NCBI GenBank assembly: GCA_024400305.1
Contig: JAKSMX010000007.1
Span: 1 to 64,000 of the forward strand
Direction of reading: 5' to 3'
Source: Bacteroidales bacterium
GTDB taxonomy: Bacteria; Bacteroidota; Bacteroidia; Bacteroidales; F082
DNA: 64,000 nucleotides
Shown: piece after piece, positions 53,086-62,007 of the stretch
Position numbering within the stretch: the first letter of the stretch is position 1
Layout of the letters: the number at the start of each line of letters is the position of its first letter
Made by a program: the position numbers and the translations under genes
Notes under the pieces: generated by a model
Databases searched by the model: none
What the model was told of the DNA's origin: nothing
What the model saw: the letters and a program-made list of their open reading frames with translations, nothing else

Positions 53086-54636
53086 ATGAAGTACCCCATC
53101 GGAACCCAGACGTTCAGCACCATCATCGAAAACGGGATGGTATATGTCGATAAGACCGCCCTTGTTTACGACCTCGCGCAGAAACATATATGCTTCCTGT
53201 GCCGCCCGCGCAGGTTCGGAAAATCATTGCTAATATCAACGCTCGAAAGCTATTTCAAGGGCGAGAGGGAGCTTTTCAAAGGTCTGAAGATTGATGAATT
53301 GGAGAAGGAATGGGTGCAATATCCGGTGTTCAGAATGGATTTCGCACAAGGCGGTTTTGAGGATTCTGAAAGTCTTAAGAAGACAATCTCATCGTATTTG
53401 GACGACTGGGAGGAATTGTATGGGGTTGAGAGCAAATACGACAAATTGGGTCTCCGTTTCTCAAAAATCCTCGCCGAAGCCCACAGAAAAACTGGCAAAA
53501 AGTGCGTCGTTCTCATCGACGAGTATGACAAGCCGCTTCTCGATGTCTTGATGGATCCTGTGGAGGCTCAAAACAGAGCCGTGCTGAAGGAATTCTACGG
53601 AACGTTCAAGGTCGCCGATGAGCATCTCCGCTTCGTGCTTCTCACAGGCGTGACGAAATTCTCGCAGGTGAGCGTGTTCAGCGGCTTCAACCAGCCGGAG
53701 GACATCAGCATGGACAGCGGGTTCGATGCGCTGTGCGGCATAACGAAAGACGAACTTAAAAAATACTTCGACGGCGAGATAAGGGCGATGGCGGTGAAGA
53801 TGAAATGTACCAAGGGAGAGATGTACCGGCGTCTTAAAAACCAGTACGACGGCTATCACTTCTCGGAGGGAATGACAGACATCTTCAACCCTTTCAGTGT
53901 GTTGAGTGCAATGTCAAAGAAGAGACTTGATGACTATTGGTTTGCAACGGCCACGCCCACATATCTGATAAGACTCATCAACCGGAGCAAGACGGACATC
54001 AAGGAGATTGTGGGCAAGATGTATGACAAAAGCTATTTCATGGACTACAAGGCGGACACCGAGGACCCTCTGGCGATGATCTATCAGAGCGGATACCTCA
54101 CGATAAAGAGATATGAAGAGGCGAGAGACCAATATGCGCTCGACTTCCCGAACAACGAAGTGCGCAAGGGCTTTGTGGCACTTCTCGCCAATGATTACTG
54201 CGGCCGCAGGAACGACACGAAGAACCTTGTCTTGGACATCAACGACATGCTGAAACAATGCCGCCTCGACGACCTGCGCGACGCGTTGACCGGCTTCTTC
54301 GGCAGCATCCCTTACGACGCGAACTACCAGGAACGCGTGTGGAGCTACGAGAGCCATTACCATTACACGTTATACCTGATATTCAATCTGTTGTCGTGCT
54401 ACACCATCCTGACGGAAAAAGAAAACTCGCGCGGTCGCGCCGACATCATTGTTGAGACGGATGATTACGTCTATATCTTCGAGTTCAAGCTTGACGGCAC
54501 CGCCGCCGAAGCGTTGAAGCAGATTGATGACAAAGGCTACGCCGAGCCTTACGCCGCCGATCCGAGGAAACTGTTCCGCATCGGAGTGAGTTTCTCGAGC
54601 GAGAAGAAGAATATCGTCGAGTGGAAGGCGGTTTAG
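53086..54636 (+). CDS. AAA-ATPase_like / PD-(D/E)XK nuclease family protein
   Basis: A 516-residue protein of a large Bacteroidetes family. The N-terminal AAA-ATPase_like domain (about 5-210) starts YPIGTQTFSTIIENGMVYVDKT, has a modified P-loop RPRRFGKSLLISTLESYF and the Walker B-like CVVLIDEYDKPL. The C-terminal PD-(D/E)XK-like domain has GRADIIVETDDYVYIFEFKLD, the nuclease D...EFK pattern. The family is often multi-copy and its role is unknown, though addiction or defence functions have been suggested. Single copy here, under its own promoter. Confidence 0.88.
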   Translation: MKYPIGTQTFSTIIENGMVYVDKTALVYDLAQKHICFLCRPRRFGKSLLISTLESYFKGERELFKGLKIDELEKEWVQYPVFRMDFAQGGFEDSESLKKTISSYLDDWEELYGVESKYDKLGLRFSKILAEAHRKTGKKCVVLIDEYDKPLLDVLMDPVEAQNRAVLKEFYGTFKVADEHLRFVLLTGVTKFSQVSVFSGFNQPEDISMDSGFDALCGITKDELKKYFDGEIRAMAVKMKCTKGEMYRRLKNQYDGYHFSEGMTDIFNPFSVLSAMSKKRLDDYWFATATPTYLIRLINRSKTDIKEIVGKMYDKSYFMDYKADTEDPLAMIYQSGYLTIKRYEEARDQYALDFPNNEVRKGFVALLANDYCGRRNDTKNLVLDINDMLKQCRLDDLRDALTGFFGSIPYDANYQERVWSYESHYHYTLYLIFNLLSCYTILTEKENSRGRADIIVETDDYVYIFEFKLDGTAAEALKQIDDKGYAEPYAADPRKLFRIGVSFSSEKKNIVEWKAV

Positions 54637-54688
54637 CTATAAAGCAGAAAGTTTATAAAGTTATAAGGTAGAAAGTGGCCGGCGCATG

Positions 54689-54716
54689 CAAAAAATCCGC
54701 ACTTGATTTGCGGAAT
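54689..54716 (-). terminator. terminator after FtsX-like permease 1
   Basis: On the minus strand ATTCCGCA-AATCAAG-TGCGGATT followed by TTTT: a short GC-rich stem with one mismatch and a T run, 35 bases after the permease stop. Confidence 0.65.
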
Positions 54717-54750
54717 CCACAAGGCTGAAAAACATCAAAATCAAAACCTA

Positions 54751-57144
54751 TTAACTATCTTTCAGCGCCTCCACCGGATTGGCATTCGCCGATTTCCAAC
54801 ATCTTATCAAAACTATTGAAATGGTGATAACCAACACGATAGCGAGCGAAAGCGCAAAGACCCACCAAGGCATCGGAGTGCGGTAGGCGAACTTCCCGAG
54901 CCATCTGTCGATGATGACATACGAGACCGGCGCGGCAGCGACAAAACTCACCGACACGATTTTAACAAACTGACTGCTGAAGATGCCGAGAACCTCACGG
55001 ACCGTCGCACCGTTCACCCTGCGAAGCGCAATTTCCTTCCTGCGGTATTGGGTCTCAAAGAGAATCAAGCCGAAAACACCCATCAGCGAGATGACGATCG
55101 ACACCAACGAGAACGTCGTGATCAACGCCGCAAACTTCCTGTCGTAATCGTATATCCGAGCAAGCTCCTCATCGAAGAAGTCGTAGTCCAGATAGCCGCG
55201 CTTCACCTCCGGCACGTATTTCACAACTTCATCTTTTATGAAATCGATGACAGCCCCGACATCGGCGTCAGGCGTTATTCTGACATAAAGATTGTCGAGC
55301 GACTTCCACGAATCCGGGCCGAAGACATAAAACGCAAACGGTTCATTATCATATTGCAACGGCTTGAAATTGAAATCCTTGCAAAAACCGACAATCTTGG
55401 TTTCCTCATTATGGCCGACGATTCTGTCCTCCAACGTGAGACCGAATTTATTCTTCGCGACCTCATTGAAGACAAACGTTCCGAGGCTGTCGTTTTCAGC
55501 CACTTTCGAGAAATCTTCGCCTTCAACGATGTCTATTCCCATGAATTTCAGGAAATTATATGAAACAGGATAACAGCTGAAATGGATTTCCTCATTATTG
55601 AAGTCACGCCCCCAGCCCATACGTCCGACCGAGACCATCTGTCCGCTTGCGTATGCGACATCAACAATCTGCGGGTTTTTCTTCAGTTCCGACGCGAACG
55701 CCTCCCTGTCGGAGAAATAATAGCCGATTCGTGACGGCACCACGCCGGTGAGCAACAGATCCTTGTTGAAACCCATATCGTGCCGCAGCATGTAATCGTG
55801 TTGAAGTTTTATAAACAACGAACTGATTATCAAGGCAATGGAAACAGCGAACTGTACTCCGATGAGCATTGTGCGAAGTCTCTTCCCTGCCTTTGAGGAA
55901 ACGAAGCTGCCCTTCGCGGCGACCGCCAACGGGAACGACGTGATGTAATTAGCGGGATAGATGTTAGCGACCACAGCGAAAACCAACCCGACGGCGCAAA
56001 TCGCAAGGAAAATATCGTAATTGCTTGAAAGCGATAATGTTGGCGACACGAAACCTGCTATAAACGATGTCTCAACCGAACCGATGACCGGCAGCGAAGC
56101 CACAAGCGCGATCACCACAAGACCGGCGGCCTCAAAGAGGAAACTCATCTTCATCTGGGTCTTCGTGCATCCGTAAACACGGTAGGTGTTCACGCCACGC
56201 AGCCGCTGCGGCACCATCGCCATGAAGAAATTCACGAAGTTGATGAACGCTATCACTATGATTAACAAGGCAATGGCAACGAGCATCCGTGTTGTGGCAA
56301 GATTGCCTTTGTTGCCGCTTCCGCTCTTTTCATCAAAATAAGTCTTGGTGACAGGGATAACACGCACCTTCTTGATTTTGTCCGCATAATACTGACTTTC
56401 GTCTGAATCTGACAGGTCTTCTCCGAAATATCCGGCAAGATTCGCACGGCAAATCCCGGCCACATACTCAAGGTCGTCGGTGTTGACTTTTGCCATGCCC
56501 TGAAACGACCACTCACTCCTGTCATCAATCCAATCGTCACCAATTGAAACAACCGCATTCCACCATTTGAAATCACTGTTTTCAGGTATGTCGGGAATTA
56601 TGGCGATAATGCTGTACACCATATCTTCATCCCAATTAGCTGAAAAACAGACACTTCCGCCAACATCACGGTTTAACCGTTTAGCTGTCGATTCGGTCAG
56701 CACGACGGTTTTCGGCTCATCAAATTTGGAAAAATCGCCACGTACAGGCTCGATCCCCAATACTTTAAAGATTTCGGAACTTGCTCTTACAGTACTCATT
56801 TGGCAGGTTTCAAAGCCATCGCCAACGCGTATTATCACCCCTTTCGGGCTACAATTGAACGTGGCCAAAACACAATGAGACTCCACAGCCGGGTTGTCGC
56901 CGAACGCCGATTCAATCATCGGCCGCGAGATAAAATCAGTGTAAGAGTCATCGGCATAAGGGCTTGGCCATTCGAGGGTGACGATATGGTCGGCATCCTT
57001 GAAGCTTTTGTTGAAGGTCAGCTCATAGCGCACCTGCACCATGATGACGTATGCCGTTGCGAAGGCGACCGCCATCCCGACCACGTTGAGAACCGACGAC
57101 GCGGTGAAACGCTTGAGGAGACCGAGGAAGTTCTTGAAAAACAT
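54751..57144 (-). CDS. FtsX-like ABC transporter permease 1 (MacB type)
   Basis: A 797-residue permease. Helix 1 lies near residues 16-38 (ASSVLNVVGMAVAFATAYVIM). A MacB-type periplasmic domain follows, then three helices near 285-395, a second periplasmic part, and three C-terminal helices. FtsX signatures include RRKEIALRRVNGATVREVLGI and the tail ANANPVEALKDS. It should form a complex with the ATPase encoded just upstream (57229), moving lipids, lipoproteins or peptides or transmitting force rather than importing solutes. The substrate is unknown. Paralogues follow at 59163 and 62524. Confidence 0.9.
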   Translation of the reverse strand: MFFKNFLGLLKRFTASSVLNVVGMAVAFATAYVIMVQVRYELTFNKSFKDADHIVTLEWPSPYADDSYTDFISRPMIESAFGDNPAVESHCVLATFNCSPKGVIIRVGDGFETCQMSTVRASSEIFKVLGIEPVRGDFSKFDEPKTVVLTESTAKRLNRDVGGSVCFSANWDEDMVYSIIAIIPDIPENSDFKWWNAVVSIGDDWIDDRSEWSFQGMAKVNTDDLEYVAGICRANLAGYFGEDLSDSDESQYYADKIKKVRVIPVTKTYFDEKSGSGNKGNLATTRMLVAIALLIIVIAFINFVNFFMAMVPQRLRGVNTYRVYGCTKTQMKMSFLFEAAGLVVIALVASLPVIGSVETSFIAGFVSPTLSLSSNYDIFLAICAVGLVFAVVANIYPANYITSFPLAVAAKGSFVSSKAGKRLRTMLIGVQFAVSIALIISSLFIKLQHDYMLRHDMGFNKDLLLTGVVPSRIGYYFSDREAFASELKKNPQIVDVAYASGQMVSVGRMGWGRDFNNEEIHFSCYPVSYNFLKFMGIDIVEGEDFSKVAENDSLGTFVFNEVAKNKFGLTLEDRIVGHNEETKIVGFCKDFNFKPLQYDNEPFAFYVFGPDSWKSLDNLYVRITPDADVGAVIDFIKDEVVKYVPEVKRGYLDYDFFDEELARIYDYDRKFAALITTFSLVSIVISLMGVFGLILFETQYRRKEIALRRVNGATVREVLGIFSSQFVKIVSVSFVAAAPVSYVIIDRWLGKFAYRTPMPWWVFALSLAIVLVITISIVLIRCWKSANANPVEALKDS

Positions 57145-57159
57145 AATTCAGAGTTTTTT

Positions 57160-57223
57160 AACACGAGCTGCACAAGTTTTTGACACGAGTTACACAAGTT
57201 TTTTCTGCTCGTGAAACTTGTGT
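57160..57223. repeat. direct and inverted repeats between ATPase and permease genes
   Basis: ACACGAGnTnCACAAGTTTTT occurs twice in a row (about 57160-57203), and ACACAAGTTT (57192-57201) pairs with AAACTTGTGT (57214-57223) to give a hairpin. It may adjust relative expression of the two cotranscribed genes. Confidence 0.6.
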
Positions 57224-57228
57224 TTAAA

Positions 57229-57909
57229 TTACAACTCATCGTTCACATTATCAACTATTTTGCCATCGAACAGGTTGATGATTCTGTCGGCGTATGACGC
57301 ATCTTTGCGCGAGTGTGTCACCATGACGACCGTGGTGCCGTCGTTGTGAAGTTCTGAAAGGAGTTTCATCACTTCCTGACCGTTTCTTGAGTCGAGGTTG
57401 CCTGTCGGCTCGTCGGCGAGGATTAGTTTCGGGTTGGCGACGACGGCGCGTGCTATCGCCACACGCTGCTGCTGTCCGCCGGAGAGCTGCTGCGGAAAAT
57501 GGTCGCAGCGATGCAGAATCCCCATGCGGCGCATTATCGCCTCAACCTTCTCGCGGCGTTCCGCCTTGTTGATTCTCAGATAGATAAGCGGAAGCTCGAT
57601 GTTTTCATAAACGCTCAGCTCATCGATGAGGTTGAAGCTCTGAAACACGAAGCCGATGTTTCCCTTGCGGAAAAGCGTGCGGTCTTTCTCCTTCAGCTTG
57701 CCCACTTCCCTTCCGAGAAGTTCGTATTCGCCTTCCGTCGGGTTGTCAAGCAGGCCCAAGATGTTCAGCAGCGTTGACTTTCCGCAGCCGGAAGGTCCCA
57801 TGATGGCTACAAATTCGCCGTCTTTGATTTCAAACGACACGCCGGCGAGGGCCGTTGTAATGATGTCTTCGGTTCTGAATTCCTTTACGAGGTTGTTTAC
57901 TTTAATCAT
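57229..57909 (-). CDS. MacB/LolD-type ABC transporter ATP-binding protein
   Basis: A 226-residue ATPase: Walker [13 protein letters not shown]-loop [12 protein letters not shown], signature [14 protein letters not shown], Walker [14 protein letters not shown] and switch His in VVMVTHS. It belongs to the LolD/MacB/FtsE group that works with FtsX-fold permeases. It is the only such ATPase in the window while three permease paralogues are present, so it may serve more than one. Transcription should start from the sigma-54-like promoter at 57945-57963. Confidence 0.94.
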   Translation of the reverse strand: MIKVNNLVKEFRTEDIITTALAGVSFEIKDGEFVAIMGPSGCGKSTLLNILGLLDNPTEGEYELLGREVGKLKEKDRTLFRKGNIGFVFQSFNLIDELSVYENIELPLIYLRINKAERREKVEAIMRRMGILHRCDHFPQQLSGGQQQRVAIARAVVANPKLILADEPTGNLDSRNGQEVMKLLSELHNDGTTVVMVTHSRKDASYADRIINLFDGKIVDNVNDEL

Positions 57910-57944
57910 GATATTTTACATTTATAATCAAACCAACGAAAATA

Positions 57945-57963
57945 CATCATATTTCGTGCCAAA
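57945..57963 (-). promoter_or_regulatory. sigma-54-like promoter of the ATPase-permease operon
   Basis: On the minus strand TTTGGCACGAAATATGATG: TGGCAC is a perfect -24 element and ATGAT, at the correct ten-base spacing from GG, stands in for TTGCW (GA instead of GC at -12). The same 19 bases occur upstream of permease 2 at 61542-61560. Confidence 0.65.
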
Positions 57964-58013
57964 CTTATAAATTATTAACAATCAATATTTTACAAAACAA
58001 GCAAAATAAAAAC

Positions 58014-58052
58014 CGTCCAAAATTTGGACAGTAGGTGTCTAATTTTTGGACA
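58014..58052 (-). promoter_or_regulatory. paired palindromic activator sites upstream of the ATPase promoter
   Basis: Two 17-bp palindromes, TGTCCAAAATTTGGACG (58030-58014) and TGTCCAAAAATTAGACA (58052-58036), have centres 22 bases apart. The -24 element lies 53 bases from the inner site. This fits enhancer sites of an NtrC-family response regulator. Confidence 0.65.
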
Positions 58053-58074
58053 GTCTTTATTTTGAATCTCATTT

Positions 58075-58121
58075 GAGTTTTGGCCAAAAAGTTAATTTTT
58101 TTTCGTTTTTGGCTAAAACTC
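58075..58121. repeat. 16-bp inverted repeat hairpin
   Basis: GAGTTTTGGCCAAAAA (58075-58090) pairs with TTTTTGGCTAAAACTC (58106-58121), with one mismatch and a 15-base loop. The remainder up to 58382 holds a 20-bp direct repeat and no gene. Confidence 0.65.
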
Positions 58122-58267
58122 AAAGCAAAAAACTGTCAATTTTCATCGACGGACACCTTTGACAACAATTGGTTTATGACCTTTGGTGTTTTTCCACTCC
58201 AACAAAATATTTTCAATTTTTCGCCCAAACATATTCAGTTGTTTTTCAATATGTTATAATTTACAAA

Positions 58268-58320
58268 CACATTTTCCACCCGAGTTTTTCGGATATTTCA
58301 CACATTTTCCACCCGAGTTT
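58268..58320 (+). repeat. 20-bp direct repeat
   Basis: CACATTTTCCACCCGAGTTT occurs at 58268-58287 and 58301-58320, period 33. No function is apparent. Confidence 0.85.
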
Positions 58321-58382
58321 CGGTTGCAAAAATACGAAAAATCATAATCCGAAACTGTTTATGAAAAATTTTTCAACTAATT

Positions 58383-58796
58383 TCAGTTTCTCACCACCCA
58401 ATTATCAATCTTTATGCCCTTAATGTTTTGAAAATGTTTTATATTATCTGTTATCAACGTCAAATCATTGGCATACGCAGTACCAGCAATCAGCAAATCT
58501 ATTAAATCATTTACTTCAGTACCTGCGAGTTGCAATCTGGCTTTCTCTTTTGCTGCAAATTCTATTGATGGCTCAACAGGTAAGATTGTCACAGAATTTT
58601 CAAAAAGTTTAAGATTTTCGTACTTGTTTACTCCTGTATTTTGAAGAGTATATTCTACTCCGACCATCAACTCCGCAATTGTCAATAAAGAAACCGCACA
58701 ATTTTCAAGTCCGACTTACTTGATTTTTTCCTTAATGCCATATTTATTGCGAAACAAGAAACCACAAATATTTGTGTCGAGCAGATACTTTGCCAT
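58383..58796 (-). pseudogene. VapC-type PIN-domain toxin with premature stop
   Basis: From ATG 58796 the frame reads MAKYLLDTNICGFLFRNKYG, then IKEKIK and a TAA (58718-58716, codon 27), and continues VGLENCAVSLLTIAELMVGV through VNDLIDLLIAGTAYANDLTLITDN to the natural stop. The PIN acidic residues are all there: LLDTN at the start, the Glu of TIAEL, the Asp pair NDLIDLLIAGTA and ITDN. Only the one stop breaks the gene, so it is a recent or low-level-readthrough pseudogene. It lies two bases after its antitoxin gene. Confidence 0.85.
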
Positions 58797-58798
58797 AA

Positions 58799-59056
58799 TC
58801 AGATTTCAACTATTTCACGTTTTTTATTTCTCCCCGACTCGCAAACTTCAACAAATTCATCGGCTGTCAGCCCATCATCAGGCCATGAGGATGAGATTTT
58901 ATCAAGAACATCATCACAATCTTCCGCCGTGATTTTTGGCTCTTTTCTTAACGATATATAAATCAATTCAATAAGGTTAAGTTTAACCTCATTACTTGAA
59001 TTTTTTATTAAATTCCAGTATTTTTTTGCGGCTGGAATTGGCACGACGTCATTCAT
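58799..59056 (-). CDS. antitoxin partner of the VapC-type toxin remnant
   Basis: An 85-residue protein (MNDVVPIPAAKKYWNLIKNS) of the small helical antitoxin kind paired with PIN-domain toxins in Bacteroidales. The C-terminal acidic part (WPDDGLTADEFVEVCESGR) should contact the toxin. It has its own promoter box and no damage. The toxin behind it is interrupted, so this antitoxin may be an orphan. Confidence 0.72.
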   Translation of the reverse strand: MNDVVPIPAAKKYWNLIKNSSNEVKLNLIELIYISLRKEPKITAEDCDDVLDKISSSWPDDGLTADEFVEVCESGRNKKREIVEI

Positions 59057-59073
59057 ATCAAAATTTTTATTTG

Positions 59074-59081
59074 CAAAAGTA
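59074..59081 (-). promoter_or_regulatory. -7 box for VapBC-like remnant (TACTTTTG)
   Basis: TACTTTTG on the minus strand, 17 bases before the antitoxin ATG. The same octamer precedes the other toxin-antitoxin loci here. Confidence 0.6.
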
Positions 59082-59129
59082 CACTAAATTTTTGATTCAC
59101 ACATGTATTCTTTAAAAAAATCACACCCG

Positions 59130-59162
59130 CTCTGGCACTCTCTTAACTCTCCTCTCTAATCT
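59130..59162 (-). repeat. dispersed GA-rich repeat at a gene end
   Basis: Directly after the permease 2 stop the coding strand reads AGATTAGAGAGGAGAGTTAA and continues GAGAGTGCC. Related purine-rich tracts follow tnaA (42766-42838) and permease 3 (62503-62523), and others lie at 41113-41138 and 53019-53044. Confidence 0.6.
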
Positions 59163-61505
59163 TTACTCTTTCTTCAGGCTCTCCACCGGATTCGCGTTGG
59201 CGGCCTTAAGGCTCTGCCACGAAATTGACAACGCCGCCATCAGAAACACCGCGAGACCGGCGGCGATGAAAATCAACGGCGAGACGCTGATCCTGTAACT
59301 GTAGTCTTCAAGCCAGTAATCTATTAAGAACCAAGCGATTGGGACGGCTATCACAAAAGACGCGAGGAACATTTTCAGGAAACCGCCTGTCAGACGTCTG
59401 AACGCCTCGGCGTTGGTAGAACCGAAAACCTTGTTGACGGCAATCTCCTTTGAACGCTGCTTCGCATAATACGTTGACATCGCCACCATTCCCAAAATCG
59501 AAATTATCAACGCTACAATGCTGAAAACCAGTATGATATTACGAATGTCCCTCAAATCTTTGTAATAAGTCTCAGCCAGATAATCATCAAGATACATGCA
59601 ATCCACATCAACATTCGCCAATTCCTTAATCTTGCCTTTCACCTCCTCCATCGCCTTTGCGTGACGACCCGTCGTCTTTAAAATCAGATGCCACGGCGAG
59701 CCGGATTCTTCCCCCAACATCCTGACCAAATAAACGTCATTTTCGTTATTCTGCAAACAATTATAATCCTTGATGACGCCACAGACATTAAAACGCCAAT
59801 CGTATTCCGGATCCAAGACAAGTTCGGTGGCATCGTAGTCGAGGCCGAAACGACGCATCGCCTTTTCTGTAATCCACCACGTATCCGGCAAGGGCTCGCC
59901 ATTTTTCGTAATCACCTCAAAACCAAGGATTTCAAAAGATGAAGTATCGCATGTCATCCAGTTCAGTGAATAAAGTCCGTCTTCTCTTTCAAAAGTTGAA
60001 TTATTAGCATAACCGAGCGGGAAACCTTGAGAAAACCCGACCCCGATAACATCAGGGAGCTTCTCCAACTCATCCTTGAGCATCGGCAATGATTTCTCCT
60101 CAACAGCTTGATAGACATTTGTTATATTTACCTCCATGATGTCGTGGGTTTCATGATTTAACGGTTTGTTCATCAGATGGTTAAACTGCCACGACAAAGC
60201 TATCGTCAGCGAAAGCATCGTTATCGTCACCACATTTTGAATCATGATGAAAACCTTTCCGAAAACGAGCTTCGACTTCAGCCTGAAGCTGCCTTTCACC
60301 ACGTCAACAGGCTTGAATCTTGAGATCATCAGGGCGGGAATCAAGCCTGCGAGGACGCCGACAAGCAGGACTAACGCGGAACAGACCGCGACCTCATCAG
60401 CGGTGATGTCGTGAAACACGTTCACGTTCTTTCCGAGCAGCGGCAACGTCACCGGCTCGGCGAGTCCTGCAAACAACGTTCCGAACACGAATGCGATGAT
60501 TGTCAGCAATATGGCTTCCGAAATCATTCGCATTATCACACCGTGTTTTGACGTTCCGAGAAGCCGCCTCGTTGCCATTTCCTTGGCACGGAAACCGGTC
60601 TGCGCAACAGTGAGGTTGATGTAATTTATCAAGGCGAAAAGCAGGATGAAAAACGCCACCGCCATCAAAACATTGATAAAAATCTTGTTTCCGCGATTGC
60701 AATTATTAAGGGCATAGAAATCCAAATCACTGAAATACAATTCATTGTAATTATAAATATGCAATTCTTTCCGTGCGCCGGACGCATAAATCCAATAAAA
60801 CTCATTGAAATATCCGAGCATATCGGCTTCCTTTTCCTTGAAATCCGCACCGGGATAAGTCTGGATGAAAAGCGTCACACCGGCAGCATTGTCAAAACTG
60901 TCATTTTTAACAGATTCATTTATAAACTCGCCATAACACTGCAAGTTATAAATGAAGTCAACATCCGGAAAAAAAGAGTTTTCGATCTTCTCGAACACGC
61001 CGCCTACCACGACGTTTGTTGACGCCGCGCCCCATTTCACAAGGATCGACTTCCCCACCGGCGACAGTCCGTGAAACGCCCGCCTTGCGAACTCCTCCGA
61101 AATTATCACCTTGTCCTTCGTATCCAATGCCGTCTCACGGTCGCCTTCCAAAAGCCTGAAAGAGAACATCTTAAGGAAAGTCGTATCGACAGCGAGCGAC
61201 TTTGGCGAATAGTCAACATCATAGATGTTAACGACTTGAATATCAGTGTTTTTAACAGCGCAGACAATTTTTATTTCCGGATAACGGCTCGTGAGATAAG
61301 GCGTCAGGCCGTAGGCACACGCCACGAAGTCCTCGGTTCCGATCGTGTAAATGTCTTCGGTGTTTTCCTGAAATGAATCGACGGTGAACTCCAGTTTCGC
61401 GAACTTCGCGATGAGCACGATGAACATCATGGCGACCGCCAACCCTAAAATATTAATTAAGGTGTAAAGTTTGTTTCGGTAGAGAAATCTGAAATATGAC
61501 AGCAT
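59163..61505 (-). CDS. FtsX-like ABC transporter permease 2
   Basis: A 780-residue paralogue of permeases 1 and 3. Helix 1 is YTLINILGLAVAMMFIVLIA. The central block is INYINLTVAQTGFRAKEMATRRLLG, followed by a second extracytoplasmic domain, AKQRSKEIAVNKVFGSTNAEAF and the tail ANANPVESLKKE. It should sit in the inner membrane with large periplasmic parts. It lacks an adjacent ATPase gene, so it probably shares the one at 57229 or another elsewhere. A sigma-54-like promoter with paired activator sites lies upstream. Confidence 0.9.
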   Translation of the reverse strand: MLSYFRFLYRNKLYTLINILGLAVAMMFIVLIAKFAKLEFTVDSFQENTEDIYTIGTEDFVACAYGLTPYLTSRYPEIKIVCAVKNTDIQVVNIYDVDYSPKSLAVDTTFLKMFSFRLLEGDRETALDTKDKVIISEEFARRAFHGLSPVGKSILVKWGAASTNVVVGGVFEKIENSFFPDVDFIYNLQCYGEFINESVKNDSFDNAAGVTLFIQTYPGADFKEKEADMLGYFNEFYWIYASGARKELHIYNYNELYFSDLDFYALNNCNRGNKIFINVLMAVAFFILLFALINYINLTVAQTGFRAKEMATRRLLGTSKHGVIMRMISEAILLTIIAFVFGTLFAGLAEPVTLPLLGKNVNVFHDITADEVAVCSALVLLVGVLAGLIPALMISRFKPVDVVKGSFRLKSKLVFGKVFIMIQNVVTITMLSLTIALSWQFNHLMNKPLNHETHDIMEVNITNVYQAVEEKSLPMLKDELEKLPDVIGVGFSQGFPLGYANNSTFEREDGLYSLNWMTCDTSSFEILGFEVITKNGEPLPDTWWITEKAMRRFGLDYDATELVLDPEYDWRFNVCGVIKDYNCLQNNENDVYLVRMLGEESGSPWHLILKTTGRHAKAMEEVKGKIKELANVDVDCMYLDDYLAETYYKDLRDIRNIILVFSIVALIISILGMVAMSTYYAKQRSKEIAVNKVFGSTNAEAFRRLTGGFLKMFLASFVIAVPIAWFLIDYWLEDYSYRISVSPLIFIAAGLAVFLMAALSISWQSLKAANANPVESLKKE

Positions 61506-61541
61506 AATTTTTTGATTTATTTAATTCAATCGTCAAAATCC

Positions 61542-61560
61542 CATCATATTTCGTGCCAAA
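61542..61560 (-). promoter_or_regulatory. sigma-54-like promoter of permease 2
   Basis: The same 19-bp TTTGGCACGAAATATGATG as at 57945-57963, 37 bases before the permease 2 ATG. Confidence 0.65.
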
Positions 61561-61610
61561 CTTTTAAATTATTGACAATCAAATTTTTATAAAAACAGTA
61601 AAAAATCAAA

Positions 61611-61649
61611 TGTCCAATTTTTGGACAGTGGGTGTCTAATTTTTGGACA
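61611..61649 (-). promoter_or_regulatory. paired palindromic activator sites upstream of permease 2
   Basis: Perfect palindrome TGTCCAAAAATTGGACA (61627-61611) and imperfect TGTCCAAAAATTAGACA (61649-61633), centres 22 bases apart and 53 bases from the -24 element. The layout equals that at 58014-58052. Confidence 0.68.
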
Positions 61650-61701
61650 GTTGGCACGTAAAATATTTTGTCAAAATTTAAATTATTTTACACAAAATTA
61701 T

Positions 61702-61709
61702 TACTTTTG
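61702..61709 (+). promoter_or_regulatory. -7 box for DUF3791 remnant (TACTTTTG)
   Basis: TACTTTTG on the plus strand, 21 bases before ATG 61731. Confidence 0.55.
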
Positions 61710-61730
61710 CAGCCAAATCATATAAAGAAT

Positions 61731-61962
61731 ATGACTGACAAAATACATTACATAGTTGCATTGATTGCTGAATTTGCCGAACATTACGGACTTACCGACG
61801 CACAAGCTGCACGTTGCATAAGCCGTTTCGGTGCTTTGCAACTTTGTGATGAACATTATGCACACACTCACTTTCCACGAAAACATTGAAAACATTGCAA
61901 CGTATTGCAGAAGAATGGGTGGCAAGACGCTTGAAGAATTTCTGAAAACTGATCAAAATTAA
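61731..61962 (+). pseudogene. DUF3791-like gene frameshifted in a CA run
   Basis: From ATG 61731 the frame reads MTDKIHYIVALIAEFAEHYG and LTDAQAARCISRFGALQLCDE as in DUF3791 proteins, then leaves the family at HYAHT and stops at 61889. In another frame the family continues as TFHENIENIATYCRRMGGKT to a stop at 61962. The switch lies at GCACACACTCAC, where loss of one CA unit (or gain of one base) explains it. DUF3791 genes often accompany DUF3990 toxins; none follows here. Confidence 0.75.
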
Positions 61963-61983
61963 TGGTACATCAAAACTTTTTAG

Positions 61984-61991
61984 TACTTTTG
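61984..61991 (+). promoter_or_regulatory. -7 box for the intact YafQ-type pair (TACTTTTG)
   Basis: TACTTTTG on the plus strand, 16 bases before the antitoxin ATG at 62008. Confidence 0.6.
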
Positions 61992-62007
61992 CAAAAAATT
62001 CATACCA

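Noticed and set aside
45293..58796. TAA reassigned as a sense codon
   Set aside because: Two toxins have in-frame TAA, but many intact genes end in TAA, so the standard code holds.
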